Source: Bacteroidales bacterium
GTDB taxonomy: Bacteria > Bacteroidota > Bacteroidia > Bacteroidales > UBA12077
Length of the DNA stretch: 64,000 nt
Assembly (NCBI GenBank): GCA_030637515.1
Contig: DAOWGM010000164.1
Span: forward strand, 1 to 64,000
Direction of reading: 5' to 3'
The notes below the pieces were generated by a model. The model saw only the letters and a list, made by a program, of their open reading frames with translations. It did no database searches and was not told the origin of the DNA. The position numbers and the translations under genes were made by a program. Shown in pieces: positions 43,574 through 53,539 of this stretch; position 1 is the first letter of the stretch; every line of letters starts with the position of its first letter.

Positions 43574-44704
43574 ATGAATATAAAAATGGTAGACCTTAAG
43601 GGTCAGCACGATAAGATTAGTGAAGAAGTAAATAAAGGAATTCAGGATGTTATTAATTCTACTTCCTTTATAAATGGACCACAAGTAAAAGAATTCAATA
43701 AAAATCTTTCAGATTATCATGGAGGAGTCAATGTTGTTTCTTGTGCTAATGGAACAGATGCATTACAAATTGCTCTAATGTCACTAGACTTACAGCCTGG
43801 CGATGAAGTTATTGTTCCTGTTCATACATATGTTGCAACTGCAGAAGTTATTGCTTTATTAAGATTAAAGCCAGTTTTTGTTGATGTACATCCAGAGTTA
43901 TTCACAATTGATATTAATCAAATTGAAAAAAAAATAACCAAAAATACAAAAGCAATTGTTCCTGTTCATCTTTATGGTCAGTGTGCAGATATGGAGACCA
44001 TAATGAGAATCGCTTCTAAATATAATTTATATGTAATTGAAGATACAGCTCAGGCTATAGGAGCGATATATAAGTTTGCAAATGGGAAAACTGCTATTGC
44101 AGGAACTATAGGTGATATTGGAACTACATCATTTTTCCCATCTAAGAATCTTGGATGCTATGGAGATGGAGGTGCTATGTTTTTTAAAGATGAAGAACTG
44201 GCGAAAAAATGCCATATGATAGCTAATCATGGACAGAGCGTTAAATATCATCATGATATAATTGGTTGTAACTCAAGACTTGACTCAATACAGGCAGCAA
44301 TACTAAATGTTAAACTAAAGTATATTGATGATTATTCAGGTGCAAGACAAAAAGCAGCATCTATTTATAATGAATTGCTAAAAGATATACCTGGTATTAA
44401 AACTCCTAAAGTTTCAGATTCTTCTACTCATGTTTATCATCAGTATACTTTAATTCTTGATGAAAGTATAAATAGAAACGATTTACAATCATTTTTTAAG
44501 AGCAAGGAAATTCCTTCTATGATTTATTATCCGATACCATTGCATAAACAAAAAGCATATGAAAAAGAATTGGTTTCAGGAGAGAGTTTTCCGGTTACAG
44601 AAAGATTGTCAAATACAGTCTTGTCCCTTCCAATTCATACTGAATTAACAAGAGAAGAACAAGAATTTGTTGTATCTTCGTTAATTGAATTCTTGAACAA
44701 ATAA
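43574..44704 (+). CDS. wbpE: DegT/DnrJ-family sugar aminotransferase (WbpE-like)
   Basis: A 376-residue PLP-dependent sugar aminotransferase; the ATG at 43574 is preferred to the GTG at 43571. Motifs: [55 protein letters not shown], and the PLP lysine in [18 protein letters not shown], with the terminal PLHKQKAY. In combination with the next genes it would transfer the amino group to C3 of a UDP-3-keto-GlcNAcA, as WbpE does in UDP-GlcNAc(3NAc)A synthesis. It starts the cluster, two bases before the acetyltransferase. Confidence 0.85.
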   Translation: MNIKMVDLKGQHDKISEEVNKGIQDVINSTSFINGPQVKEFNKNLSDYHGGVNVVSCANGTDALQIALMSLDLQPGDEVIVPVHTYVATAEVIALLRLKPVFVDVHPELFTIDINQIEKKITKNTKAIVPVHLYGQCADMETIMRIASKYNLYVIEDTAQAIGAIYKFANGKTAIAGTIGDIGTTSFFPSKNLGCYGDGGAMFFKDEELAKKCHMIANHGQSVKYHHDIIGCNSRLDSIQAAILNVKLKYIDDYSGARQKAASIYNELLKDIPGIKTPKVSDSSTHVYHQYTLILDESINRNDLQSFFKSKEIPSMIYYPIPLHKQKAYEKELVSGESFPVTERLSNTVLSLPIHTELTREEQEFVVSSLIEFLNK

Positions 44705-44706
44705 TT

Positions 44707-45282
44707 ATGGATTTTTCCGCACATGAAACTGCTGTAATTGACGCAGGATGCCAAATTGGAGAAGGAACGAAGATTTGGCACTTTTCTCATATAATGTCTA
44801 ATTGCAAAATTGGAAAGGATTGTAATATTGGGCAAAATGTGGTTATATCTCCTGAAGTAATTTTGGGAAATAAAGTAAAAGTTCAAAATAATGTTTCAAT
44901 TTATACTGGAGTAATTTGTGAAGATGAAGTTTTTCTTGGTCCTTCAATGGTTTTTACGAATATTACAAACCCAAGATCTGCAATTATAAGAAAAGATCAA
45001 TATGAGAAAACGCTAGTAAAAAAAGGAGCTTCAATTGGAGCAAATGCAACAATTGTTTGTGGTAATAATATTGGTGAGTTTTCCTTTATAGGAGCAGGCT
45101 CAGTGGTTACAAAAGAAGTTAAGCCTTATGCCTTGATTGTTGGTAATCCAGGAAAACAAATTGGTTGGATGAGTGAATATGGGCATCGTTTAAATTTTAA
45201 TAAAGAAGGCGTAGCAGTTTGTCCAGAAAGTCAAGAAGAATATTTTCTTGAAAAGAATAAAGTAACAAAAAAGAAAAAATAA
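44707..45282 (+). CDS. wbpD: Hexapeptide-repeat sugar N-acetyltransferase (WbpD-like)
   Basis: A 191-residue left-handed beta-helix acetyltransferase with hexapeptide repeats throughout ([40 protein letters not shown]) and the C-terminal [27 protein letters not shown]. This ending is characteristic of WbpD-type UDP-2-acetamido-3-amino-2,3-dideoxy-glucuronate N-acetyltransferases. It is wedged between the aminotransferase and the epimerase with gaps of two bases, so it shares their translation unit. It would add the acetyl group at the C3 amine. Confidence 0.85.
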   Translation: MDFSAHETAVIDAGCQIGEGTKIWHFSHIMSNCKIGKDCNIGQNVVISPEVILGNKVKVQNNVSIYTGVICEDEVFLGPSMVFTNITNPRSAIIRKDQYEKTLVKKGASIGANATIVCGNNIGEFSFIGAGSVVTKEVKPYALIVGNPGKQIGWMSEYGHRLNFNKEGVAVCPESQEEYFLEKNKVTKKKK

Positions 45283-45284
45283 TT

Positions 45285-46328
45285 ATGGTTAAAATACTTG
45301 TTACTGGATCTGCTGGCTTTATTGGTTCACATCTTACAGAACTATTATTGAATAAAGGTCTTAATGTAATCGGTCTTGATAATATTAATGATTATTATGA
45401 CGTTAATCTGAAATTTGGAAGATTAGAAAAAGGGGGGGTAAAACAGAACTTAATAAAATATAATGAATTAATTACTTCAGAAACCAATGATAATTATAAG
45501 TTTATAAAACTCAATCTTGAAGATAGAGAGAATCTGAATGGGTTATTTGAAAAAGAAAATTTTGATGTAGTTGTTAATCTTGCTGCTCAAGCCGGTGTAA
45601 GATATAGTTTGGAAAATCCTATAGCGTATATTGATAGTAATATTGTAGGATATACTAATATTTTAGAGGCATGTAGACATAACCATATAAAACACTTAGT
45701 ATATGCAAGTAGCTCAAGTGTATATGGTTTAAATAAAAAAATGCCTTTTAGTACAAATGATAATGTTGATCATCCCATAAGTTTATATGCTGCCAGTAAA
45801 AAAGCAAATGAATTAATGGCTCATACATACAGCTATTTATATAATCTTCCAACTACTGGTTTGCGATTTTTTACAGTTTATGGGCCTTGGGGTAGACCAG
45901 ATATGGCATTATTTTTATTTACAAAAGCAATGTTGGAAGGAAAGCCTATAAAAGTATATAATCATGGTAATATGCAGCGTGACTTTACATATATAGATGA
46001 TATTGTTCAAGGTATATTCAAAGTAATTGAAAATCCTCCAAAGGGGAAACAAACAACTGAAAAACCATCAGAATCAATAGCTCCGTATAAAATTTATAAT
46101 ATAGGAAATAGTGCGCCGGTAAAATTAATGGACTTTATCAAAGCCATTGAAGAGAATCTGAAAATAACAGCACAAAAGGAAATGCTTCCCATACAGGCCG
46201 GAGATGTTGAAAGTACCTATGCGGATGTTTCAGGATTAATGGAAGATTTAAATTACAAACCTGAAACCGATATAAAAACTGGTGTTAACAAGTTTATTGA
46301 GTGGTATAAATTTTTCTATAAAATTTAG
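45285..46328 (+). CDS. UDP-hexuronate 4-epimerase family protein
   Basis: A 347-residue short-chain dehydrogenase/epimerase with the Rossmann motif TGSAGFIGSHLTE, the YxxxK catalytic residues (SLYAASKKANE) and the GLRFFTVYGPWGRPDMA segment. The stretch NYYDV.LK.GRL and AQAGVRYSLENP are diagnostic of UDP-glucuronate 4-epimerases (CapI-like). It could make UDP-galacturonate, or act on the N-acetylated uronate made by the neighbouring genes (WbpP-type). It lies two bases after the acetyltransferase; a promoter follows it, so it may end the first transcription unit. Confidence 0.85.
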   Translation: MVKILVTGSAGFIGSHLTELLLNKGLNVIGLDNINDYYDVNLKFGRLEKGGVKQNLIKYNELITSETNDNYKFIKLNLEDRENLNGLFEKENFDVVVNLAAQAGVRYSLENPIAYIDSNIVGYTNILEACRHNHIKHLVYASSSSVYGLNKKMPFSTNDNVDHPISLYAASKKANELMAHTYSYLYNLPTTGLRFFTVYGPWGRPDMALFLFTKAMLEGKPIKVYNHGNMQRDFTYIDDIVQGIFKVIENPPKGKQTTEKPSESIAPYKIYNIGNSAPVKLMDFIKAIEENLKITAQKEMLPIQAGDVESTYADVSGLMEDLNYKPETDIKTGVNKFIEWYKFFYKI

Positions 46329-46360
46329 TAGTTAAACAATAAAAGATATCGATATTTTAT

Positions 46361-46389
46361 TTGATATAGTTAGAGAATTGATATTTTTG
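46361..46389 (+). promoter_or_regulatory. Candidate internal promoter before the Gfo/Idh-type gene
   Basis: TTG (46361-46363), an 18-base spacer and TATTTTTG (46382-46389) fit the Bacteroidota promoter pattern, 18 bases before the ATG at 46408. Confidence 0.55.
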
Positions 46390-46407
46390 CACAAAATTTT
46401 GTATTAA

Positions 46408-47367
46408 ATGAATAATCAAAAAAATAATTTTGCCTTAATTGGTGTTGCTGGGTATATTGCATCTCGTCATTTGCAGGCAATAAAAGATACTAATAGTGAG
46501 CTTGTTGCTGCTTTAGATAAATTTGATTCTGTTGGAGCGATTGATAGTTATTTTCCATATGCAGACTTTTTTACTGAGTATGAGCGCTTCGACAGGCATA
46601 TTGATAAGCTAAAAAGAGAAGGTACAAAAATTGATTATGTTGGTATTTGTACTCCAAATTATTTACATGATTCTCACATTCGCTTTGCACTAAGACAAGG
46701 AGCTGAAGCTATTTGCGAAAAACCTGTAGTACTTAATCCATGGAATATAGATGCTCTTCAAGAAATTGAGAAAGAAACAGGTAAGAAAGTAAATAATATT
46801 CTTCAGTTAAGATTGCATCCTTCAATTATTGAGTTGAAAAAACAAATTGATAACGGACCAAAAGATAAAATTTATGATATTGATTTGTCATATATAACAT
46901 CAAGAGGTAATTGGTATTTTATTTCTTGGAAAGGTGATAAAGAAAAATCTGGTGGTGTTGCTACAAATATTGGTGTGCATTTTTACGACATGTTAACATG
47001 GATTTTTGGTGATGTAGAAGAGAATATAGTTCATGTTTCAAATTCAGCCAAAGTTGGAGGTTTTTTAAAACTAAAAAGAGCAAATGTTCGTTGGTTTTTA
47101 AGTGTTGATTATAATGATATCCCTAAAGAAATAAAAGAAAAGGGTCAGAGAACATATCGTTCTATTACAGTTGAAGATAAAGAAATTGAATTTAGCGGAG
47201 GATTTACTGATTTACATACTTTATCATATCAGGAAATTATTAAGGGAAACGGTTTTGGACTTGAAGAAACAAAGAAATCAATTGATATAGTTTATAATAT
47301 AAGAAATGCATCTCCAATAGGATTAAAAGGAGATTATCATCCATTTTGTAAAAATTTAAATTTGTAA
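46408..47367 (+). CDS. wbpB: Gfo/Idh/MocA sugar-nucleotide dehydrogenase (WbpB-like)
   Basis: A 319-residue NAD-dependent oxidoreductase. The Rossmann motif is slightly unusual (LIGVAGYIASRHLQAI), followed by the family's CTPNYLHDSHIRFALRQGAEAICEKPVVLN (EKP motif) and GGVATNIGVHFYDMLTWIFG. This sequence is close to WbpB-type UDP-N-acetylglucosaminuronate 3-dehydrogenases, the step before the aminotransferase. It lies three bases before the nucleotide-sugar dehydrogenase. Confidence 0.85.
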   Translation: MNNQKNNFALIGVAGYIASRHLQAIKDTNSELVAALDKFDSVGAIDSYFPYADFFTEYERFDRHIDKLKREGTKIDYVGICTPNYLHDSHIRFALRQGAEAICEKPVVLNPWNIDALQEIEKETGKKVNNILQLRLHPSIIELKKQIDNGPKDKIYDIDLSYITSRGNWYFISWKGDKEKSGGVATNIGVHFYDMLTWIFGDVEENIVHVSNSAKVGGFLKLKRANVRWFLSVDYNDIPKEIKEKGQRTYRSITVEDKEIEFSGGFTDLHTLSYQEIIKGNGFGLEETKKSIDIVYNIRNASPIGLKGDYHPFCKNLNL

Positions 47368-47370
47368 GAT

Positions 47371-48660
47371 ATGTATAACAAACTTTTGAATAAGGAAGCT
47401 ACCTTAGCTGTTATTGGACTTGGATATGTTGGATTACCTATTGCACTGGAATTTGCAAAAAAAATATCTGTTATTGGATTTGACATAAAAGAAGATAGAG
47501 TTGATTTGATGAAGAAGAATATTGATCCAAGCAGGGAACTTGATTCAGATGCATTTAATAACTGTGATATAAAATTTACTGCAAATATTGAAGATTTAAG
47601 AGAAGCTAATTTTTATATTATAGCGGTACCTACTCCAATAGACGATCATAATTTGCCAGACTTAACTCCTGTAATTAAAGCTTCAGAAACTGTTGGAAAA
47701 GTATTAAAAGAAGGAGATTACGTGGTTTATGAATCTACAGTATATCCTGGTGCGACAGAAGAAGAATGCGTGCCTGTTTTAGAAAGAGAATCAGGTCTGA
47801 AATATATTGAACAGTTTAAAGTTGGTTTCTCTCCAGAAAGAATAAATCCTGGTGATAAAGTAAATACATTAACTACAATTGTAAAAGTTTCTTCGGGTTG
47901 CGATGAAGAATCAGCTGAAAATATAGCTAAAGTATATGAGCTAGTTATAAAAGCTGGTGTACACAGAGCAAGTTCAATTAAAGTTGCAGAAGCTTCAAAG
48001 ATTATTGAAAATACACAACGCGATATTAATATTGCTTTCATGAACGAGCTTTCAATTATCTTTAATCGTATGGATATTAATACTTTTGAAGTTTTGGAGG
48101 CTGCCGGAACTAAATGGAATTTCTTAAAATTCTTTCCTGGTTTAGTTGGAGGACATTGTATTGGTGTTGATCCATATTATTTAACACATAAGGCAAAGCA
48201 ATTGGGCTACCATGCACAAATGATAAATTCTGGTCGTTTTATAAATGACTCAATGGGCGGCTACGTTGCAAAGCAAATTGTTAAAAAACTAGTTAAAGCA
48301 GGTAAACATATTCAAAATTCGAAAATTCTGATTATGGGTGTTACATTTAAAGAAGACGTTAGTGATATTAGAAATTCAAAAGTTGTTGATGTATATAGAG
48401 AATTACTTTCGTATGGTGTAAAAGTTGATGTTGTTGATCCATATGCAGATGCTGAAGAGGTTAAAGAGGAATATCAGTTTGATTTAGTAAAAGAACCGGC
48501 AAACGATTATGATGTTGTTATTGCAGCAGTAAGTCATGATAAGTATCTAAATCTAAACGAAGATTACTTTAAATCAATTACAACTGATAATTCATTATTT
48601 GTTGATATAAAAGGAGTATATAGAAGCAAAATAAATAAATTGGATTATTGGAGTTTGTAA
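47371..48660 (+). CDS. wbpA: UDP-N-acetyl-hexosamine 6-dehydrogenase (WbpA/TviB-like)
   Basis: A 429-residue nucleotide-sugar dehydrogenase that oxidises C6 to a uronate. It shows the NAD motif VIGLGYVGLPIALEFA, AVPTPIDDHNLPDL, the ESTVYPGATEE segment, the substrate-binding PGLVGGHCIGVDPYYLTHKA containing the catalytic Cys, and ILIMGVTFKEDVSDIRNSK. The GGHCIGVDPYYL form fits the UDP-GlcNAc/GalNAc 6-dehydrogenases. With WbpB/E/D it completes the route to UDP-2,3-diacetamido-2,3-dideoxy-glucuronate. It ends the sugar-nucleotide block. Confidence 0.9.
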   Translation: MYNKLLNKEATLAVIGLGYVGLPIALEFAKKISVIGFDIKEDRVDLMKKNIDPSRELDSDAFNNCDIKFTANIEDLREANFYIIAVPTPIDDHNLPDLTPVIKASETVGKVLKEGDYVVYESTVYPGATEEECVPVLERESGLKYIEQFKVGFSPERINPGDKVNTLTTIVKVSSGCDEESAENIAKVYELVIKAGVHRASSIKVAEASKIIENTQRDINIAFMNELSIIFNRMDINTFEVLEAAGTKWNFLKFFPGLVGGHCIGVDPYYLTHKAKQLGYHAQMINSGRFINDSMGGYVAKQIVKKLVKAGKHIQNSKILIMGVTFKEDVSDIRNSKVVDVYRELLSYGVKVDVVDPYADAEEVKEEYQFDLVKEPANDYDVVIAAVSHDKYLNLNEDYFKSITTDNSLFVDIKGVYRSKINKLDYWSL

Positions 48661-48719
48661 TTAGATAATAATTGTTTGATAGGATTTAAGAAGGTTTTGC
48701 TTGTTTAGAAAATTAATTT

Positions 48720-49862
48720 ATGATTGGAACAAATATACCATTGAAAATATCTTATAATTGGCTAAACAAATTAGGTTTTTTTATAATACTTTTTTATTTG
48801 AATATCGGTTTTATTGAGACTTCCAGATTGCTTGAGAAAAACAATCTGGTTATTTGCGGTATTCTTCTTTTTACTTTAATCTCTTTTATTATTTTTATTA
48901 AAAAGTATAAAGATTTCTCTCCTGCTTTCTTAAGAATAATCTTTATTGCATTGCTTTTATATATTTATCTAATAATTTCTTCATTATATGGGAATAAGGA
49001 ATATGGTTTCATTAAATCTTATTATGGATTACTTCTACCGTTTACAATTGCTGTTTTTTTTGAATGTGTTAAATGGAAAGAAGAAGAAGTATTAAGTTTT
49101 TTAACTGTATCAATATTTATAATTAGTATCATTGGCATTTTATTTAAATTAAAACACGGATTTTATAGTAGACCTGTAAATTTTGGATTATTTGGATCTA
49201 TTACCTTTGGTTGGATGACAGGAATAGGTTTCTTTTCTGCATTATTTTCTAAAAAAAACAATTTTTTTAGAATTTTTTTTATTGTCTTCTTTTTGTTTAT
49301 GTTATTGTGGTCAGGATCTAAAGGCCCTTTTCTGGGAGTCGTATTGATTTTTTTAGTGTATTTAGGTCGTAATTATATTAAGAAAGCAAATTTAAAAATT
49401 CTTCTGCTGTTTCTTTTTTTCATTGTTCTTTTGTACTGTATTTATTTATTGGATATTCGACAGTTAAGATTTATTTCAAAACTAATTGAAAATCCTATAG
49501 GTTACCTTTCAGGAGAAGGAAGTGGATCAATTGGTGTTAGAATTGATCTATCATCAATAGCTTTTAAGTCTTTTATTGATTCTCCAATAATTGGAAATGG
49601 TTTCGGGAGTTTTATAGAAAATTCTACATATCTTCATAAATACCCACACAATGTTTATTTGGAATTATTATCAGAGACAGGTATACTTGGATTAAGTGCA
49701 ATAATAGTAATAATAGTGCTTTTAAGTAAGCGAAATACTATTACATTAATTGCTTATTATGGACTTATTGTTCTTTTATTCAGTGGAGATTTTTCATATT
49801 TTAGATATGCATTATTTATTTTGCTTATGAGTTATTTTATTGTCAAGAATAAAGAAAAATGA
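48720..49862 (+). CDS. Wzy/O-antigen-ligase-like polymerase
   Basis: A 380-residue inner-membrane protein with about ten hydrophobic segments. The periplasmic loop and following helix carry the family signature: GVRIDLSSIAFKSFIDSPIIGNGFGSF, HNVYLELLSETGILGL. Such proteins polymerise or transfer lipid-linked glycans. Its last four bases overlap the Wzx start (ATGA), so polymerase and flippase are co-translated. Because sequence does not separate polymerase from ligase, I call it Wzy-like. Confidence 0.8.
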   Translation: MIGTNIPLKISYNWLNKLGFFIILFYLNIGFIETSRLLEKNNLVICGILLFTLISFIIFIKKYKDFSPAFLRIIFIALLLYIYLIISSLYGNKEYGFIKSYYGLLLPFTIAVFFECVKWKEEEVLSFLTVSIFIISIIGILFKLKHGFYSRPVNFGLFGSITFGWMTGIGFFSALFSKKNNFFRIFFIVFFLFMLLWSGSKGPFLGVVLIFLVYLGRNYIKKANLKILLLFLFFIVLLYCIYLLDIRQLRFISKLIENPIGYLSGEGSGSIGVRIDLSSIAFKSFIDSPIIGNGFGSFIENSTYLHKYPHNVYLELLSETGILGLSAIIVIIVLLSKRNTITLIAYYGLIVLLFSGDFSYFRYALFILLMSYFIVKNKEK

Positions 49863-51163
49863 AAATAACAAGTAAGATTAAAAAGCAATTAAGTAAGGAT
49901 CGTAAATTTATTTTTAAATTAATTTGGACCTCTACAACAAGAAGCGTTGCTGTTATTGGCACACTGCTTTTTAAGTTTATATTAGCAAGAAAGTTAGGAC
50001 TACAAGAATTTGGCGATTTTATGTTAGTGTATGCAATGCTAATTGGTTTAAGTTTCTTTGCAAAATTTGGAATTCAACAGGCAGTATTGAGGTTTGCAGG
50101 AATTTTTATGGCCAATAAAGATTTTGGGAAATTGAAAAGCTTAAGAAGAGATGTTATTCTTTTTATCACTGGTACCAGTATCTTTTTGGGAATATTATTT
50201 ATATTATTTCGTGTAATTATAGTCGATAAATTTTTTGACAACAATACCTTTACCAAAGTAATTTTAATAATGGCTGTTTCTTTACCTTTTTATGTAAATA
50301 TTGGTATTCAGGCATCGTATATGAGAGCATTTAAAAAACCTGAAATAGCCCCTTTATTTGAAGTTGGGTTGTCAGCATTCTATACAGTTGCCTTAGTTTC
50401 AATTGCTTCTTGGTTAGGATATAATATAACTCCACTAATTGTAAGTATATTCTTTTTAATTTCAGTGTTAATAACTTCGTTTTTAGGAAGTAGAATATTG
50501 GTTGGGATACTAAAAAAATTAAATACTGAAAAAACAATTGAGTATAAATCATATAGCGGGGTTTTTAATACTTTACCGGATTATGCTCTTTCCAGTATTA
50601 CAACTTATTTGATAAAATTTAGTCCTACAATTATATTAGGAATATATGCTAGCAGTTCTGACGTTGGGTTATATTCAATTGCAAATAGTACAGCACTTGT
50701 TATTAATTTTGTTTTAGGAATTGTAAGTTCAGTGTCAGCACCATATTTTGCAAACTACTATAAAGAAGGAAAAATAAAAGAACTGAAAAATCTGATAAGA
50801 AATTCAACAATTTATATGATGGTAATTGCAACGCCGGTATTTTTATTAATTATTATTTTTCCTACTGAGATTTTATCTTATTTTGGTCAAGAGTATAAGC
50901 AAGCCAGTATGGCTCTTGTTATTCTTGCTGTTGCACAGCTTTTTAATGTTCTTACAGGTCCGGTTTATTTTGTGCTTGGAATGACAGGACACGAAAAACA
51001 ATTAAGAAATATTGTATTTGGAACCGCATTACTTAGTATCAGCTCTTCATTTATTTTAATTCCAATGTATGGATTTGTTGGAGCGACAATATCTACAGCT
51101 ATCGGATTGGTAATTCAGAATTTCTTTGCATATTTTAAAACAAAAAAGATTTTAACAATATAA
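49859..51163 (+). CDS. Wzx-like oligosaccharide flippase
   Basis: A 434-residue polytopic membrane protein of the polysaccharide transporter (MOP) family, with about 12-14 TM helices. The start (SVAVIGTLLFKFILARKLGLQEFGDFMLVYAML) and the internal GIYASSSDVGLYSIANSTALV and PTEILSYFGQEYKQAS segments are typical. It would flip the lipid-linked repeat unit to the periplasm. It is coupled to the polymerase (4-base overlap) and followed three bases later by the pyruvyl-transferase-like gene. Confidence 0.85.
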   Translation: MKITSKIKKQLSKDRKFIFKLIWTSTTRSVAVIGTLLFKFILARKLGLQEFGDFMLVYAMLIGLSFFAKFGIQQAVLRFAGIFMANKDFGKLKSLRRDVILFITGTSIFLGILFILFRVIIVDKFFDNNTFTKVILIMAVSLPFYVNIGIQASYMRAFKKPEIAPLFEVGLSAFYTVALVSIASWLGYNITPLIVSIFFLISVLITSFLGSRILVGILKKLNTEKTIEYKSYSGVFNTLPDYALSSITTYLIKFSPTIILGIYASSSDVGLYSIANSTALVINFVLGIVSSVSAPYFANYYKEGKIKELKNLIRNSTIYMMVIATPVFLLIIIFPTEILSYFGQEYKQASMALVILAVAQLFNVLTGPVYFVLGMTGHEKQLRNIVFGTALLSISSSFILIPMYGFVGATISTAIGLVIQNFFAYFKTKKILTI

Positions 51164-51166
51164 AAA

Positions 51167-52210
51167 ATGAAGATATTTATTCCGGTTGTTGGGCAATTTA
51201 CAAATGTAGGTGATATTATTCATCGAAGGGTATTGTTAAGTTGGATTCAAAATAAAGGGGAATTACATGTTTTTGTAGGTAATGCTCCTGATAGTTTTAT
51301 TAAAAGTTTACAACTTTATGATAGTTCACATATTTATAGGAACTTAATTAAATGGTTATGGGCAATAATAAAGTCTTTTGGACAAAAGTCAGTATTTATT
51401 TTTAATCCTGGTGAAATAAACCTTCGAAGACAAAGATTAATAGGGGAGTTAGCTCTTATTCCATTTATTTTGATGATAAAAATTTCGAGAGGGAAATTAT
51501 TAAGGATTGGTATTGCTGCAAAAAAAACGCAAACATCGCTAAAATGGTTGTGGAAGATAATTTTTAGATTCTCTAATAAAATTTATTGGCGAACATATAC
51601 CAGTAAAGAATATTTCAAGTTAGGAACAGTAATTCCTGATTTAGCATTTTACGATGAAGATATTAAAGAAAATAAAAAGAAAAATAATCATATAACAATT
51701 TCAATGCGTTTTGATTGCCCTTATCCAGTAAAAAAGTGGTTTGAAGTTATAAAAAATACTGCTAAAAGGAATAAAGTTGATATAATTGTTGTTTCTCAGG
51801 TTAGAATGGATAATGATAGATCAATTAATGTTGCAAATGATCTTAATGCTAAATTAATATTATGGCAGGATGAGAAGACTCATTTTGAACAGGAAGAAAT
51901 AGTTCGTGCCATATATAAGAATTCTGAAATTATTATTAGTGATAGATTACACGTATTAATTGCAGGTGCAACGGAAGGAGCAATTCCATGCGTTTTATTA
52001 ACAAATGATAGCCGGAAGGTTAGCGAACACTTTTCTGTAGTTAATATTAATAATATTTCTAAATTAGTTAATAAAGAAAAAACAGAGGAGGAGCTAACTG
52101 ATTTTCTACAGAAACAATTTGCCAGAAAGGAAGAAATACAAACTAAAATAAAACAAGCAAAGATACGATTGGAAGAAGTTCGTAAAGAAGTATTAGATTT
52201 GTTAAGTTAG
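51167..52210 (+). CDS. Polysaccharide pyruvyl transferase family protein
   Basis: A 347-residue cytoplasmic enzyme with the CsaB/WcaK-like start (IPVVGQFTNVGDIIHRRVLLSWI) and the C-terminal signature IIISDRLHVLIAGATEGAIPCVLL. These transferases move pyruvate, or in some members a sugar, onto saccharide hydroxyls, giving acidic ketals. The central part is rich in basic and aromatic residues. It lies between the flippase and the GT4 gene in the same transcription direction. Confidence 0.75.
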   Translation: MKIFIPVVGQFTNVGDIIHRRVLLSWIQNKGELHVFVGNAPDSFIKSLQLYDSSHIYRNLIKWLWAIIKSFGQKSVFIFNPGEINLRRQRLIGELALIPFILMIKISRGKLLRIGIAAKKTQTSLKWLWKIIFRFSNKIYWRTYTSKEYFKLGTVIPDLAFYDEDIKENKKKNNHITISMRFDCPYPVKKWFEVIKNTAKRNKVDIIVVSQVRMDNDRSINVANDLNAKLILWQDEKTHFEQEEIVRAIYKNSEIIISDRLHVLIAGATEGAIPCVLLTNDSRKVSEHFSVVNINNISKLVNKEKTEEELTDFLQKQFARKEEIQTKIKQAKIRLEEVRKEVLDLLS

Positions 52211-52277
52211 TTTATAGATCAGGGTGTTTTAATTATTATTCAGAGTTATAATAATTAAATTTTATCTTTAAGAAGTT

Positions 52278-53483
52278 ATGAATATACTATATATACATCA
52301 ATTTTTTAAGACTCCATTTGAGCCTGGAGGTACCAGATCATATTGGTTTGCAAGGGAACTAATTAGTAATGGATATACAGTTACTATGCTTACAAGCAAA
52401 TCAGATCTGAAAAAATCAATTGAAATTGAAAATATAGATAATATTAAGGTTATTTATATTCGAAACGCATATTCAAATGAAATGGGAATAATGTCCCGTT
52501 TTTTTTCCTTTTTTAAGTTTATGCTAAAGTCATCATATTATGCATTAAAGGAAAAAGGAATAGATATGGTTTACGCAACATCTACACCCCTTTCTGTTGG
52601 AGTTCCTGCTCTAATTTTAAAATGGATTAAACGAATTCCATTTATTTTTGAAGTTAGAGATTTATGGCCTGAAGTACCTATTCAAATGGGTGCATTAAAA
52701 AAACCATTAGTCCGACGATTAGCAATTATGTTAGAAAAGAGTATTTATAGAAATGCAAAACATATTGTAGCTCTTTCTCCAGGAATGAAAGAAGGAATCT
52801 TAAAAAGAAGTATCTCTTCTCAAAATATTACAGTGATACCTAATATGTCTAAAATAGATAAGTTTTTTTTGAGAGAGAAGAATAAAGAGCTGATGAAAAA
52901 GCATGGTCTAAAGGAGGACAACTTTTATATTATTCATTTTGGAGCAATGGGTATTGCTAATGGATTAGATTACATTATTGATGCAGCTAAAATAATTCAG
53001 AATCAATCAAATAATAAAGTTAATTTTATTTTCGCTGGTAAGGGAAAAGTTGAAAAACATTTGAAACAAAGATGTATTGAAGAAAAAATACATAATGTTT
53101 ACTTTCTTGGTTTTTTTGCAATGGAGGAAATGTCTGATATTGTTAATATAGCAGATTGTTCCGTAGTTCCGTTTAAGAATATTCCAATATTAAAAACGAA
53201 TTCACCAAATAAATTATTCGATTCACTATCGGCACAAAAAGCTGTAATTGTTAACTCATCAGGTTGGACAAAAGAAATGGTTGAGGAATATAATTGTGGT
53301 GCATATGTTGATCCTGAAAAACCTGTGGAGTTAGCTAATTTATTAATAGAATGGAATAATGATAAACAAAAGCTAACTGAAATGGGGGAGAATGCACGAA
53401 GATTAGCAGAAGATGTATATGATAAATCAATATTAACAAAACAGTTCATAGGATTAATTAATTCAAAATTAATCAAAAAATAG
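52278..53483 (+). CDS. GT4 family glycosyltransferase (WbuB-like)
   Basis: A 401-residue glycosyltransferase with the GT-B fold. The N-terminus reads FKTPFEPGGTRSYWFARELISNGYTVTMLTSKSD, the middle EVRDLWPEVPIQMGALKKP and HIVALSPGMKEGI, and the donor-site region IPILKTNSPNKLFDSLSAQKAVIVNSSGW. This set is typical of WbuB-like aminosugar transferases. It probably adds the second or a later residue of the repeat unit. It stands 67 bases after the pyruvyl-transferase-like gene. Confidence 0.85.
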   Translation: MNILYIHQFFKTPFEPGGTRSYWFARELISNGYTVTMLTSKSDLKKSIEIENIDNIKVIYIRNAYSNEMGIMSRFFSFFKFMLKSSYYALKEKGIDMVYATSTPLSVGVPALILKWIKRIPFIFEVRDLWPEVPIQMGALKKPLVRRLAIMLEKSIYRNAKHIVALSPGMKEGILKRSISSQNITVIPNMSKIDKFFLREKNKELMKKHGLKEDNFYIIHFGAMGIANGLDYIIDAAKIIQNQSNNKVNFIFAGKGKVEKHLKQRCIEEKIHNVYFLGFFAMEEMSDIVNIADCSVVPFKNIPILKTNSPNKLFDSLSAQKAVIVNSSGWTKEMVEEYNCGAYVDPEKPVELANLLIEWNNDKQKLTEMGENARRLAEDVYDKSILTKQFIGLINSKLIKK

Positions 53484-53539
53484 TATTAATAAATTTTCAA
53501 GAAAATTAAGACATTATTTTGCACTAATAACATAAAAGC

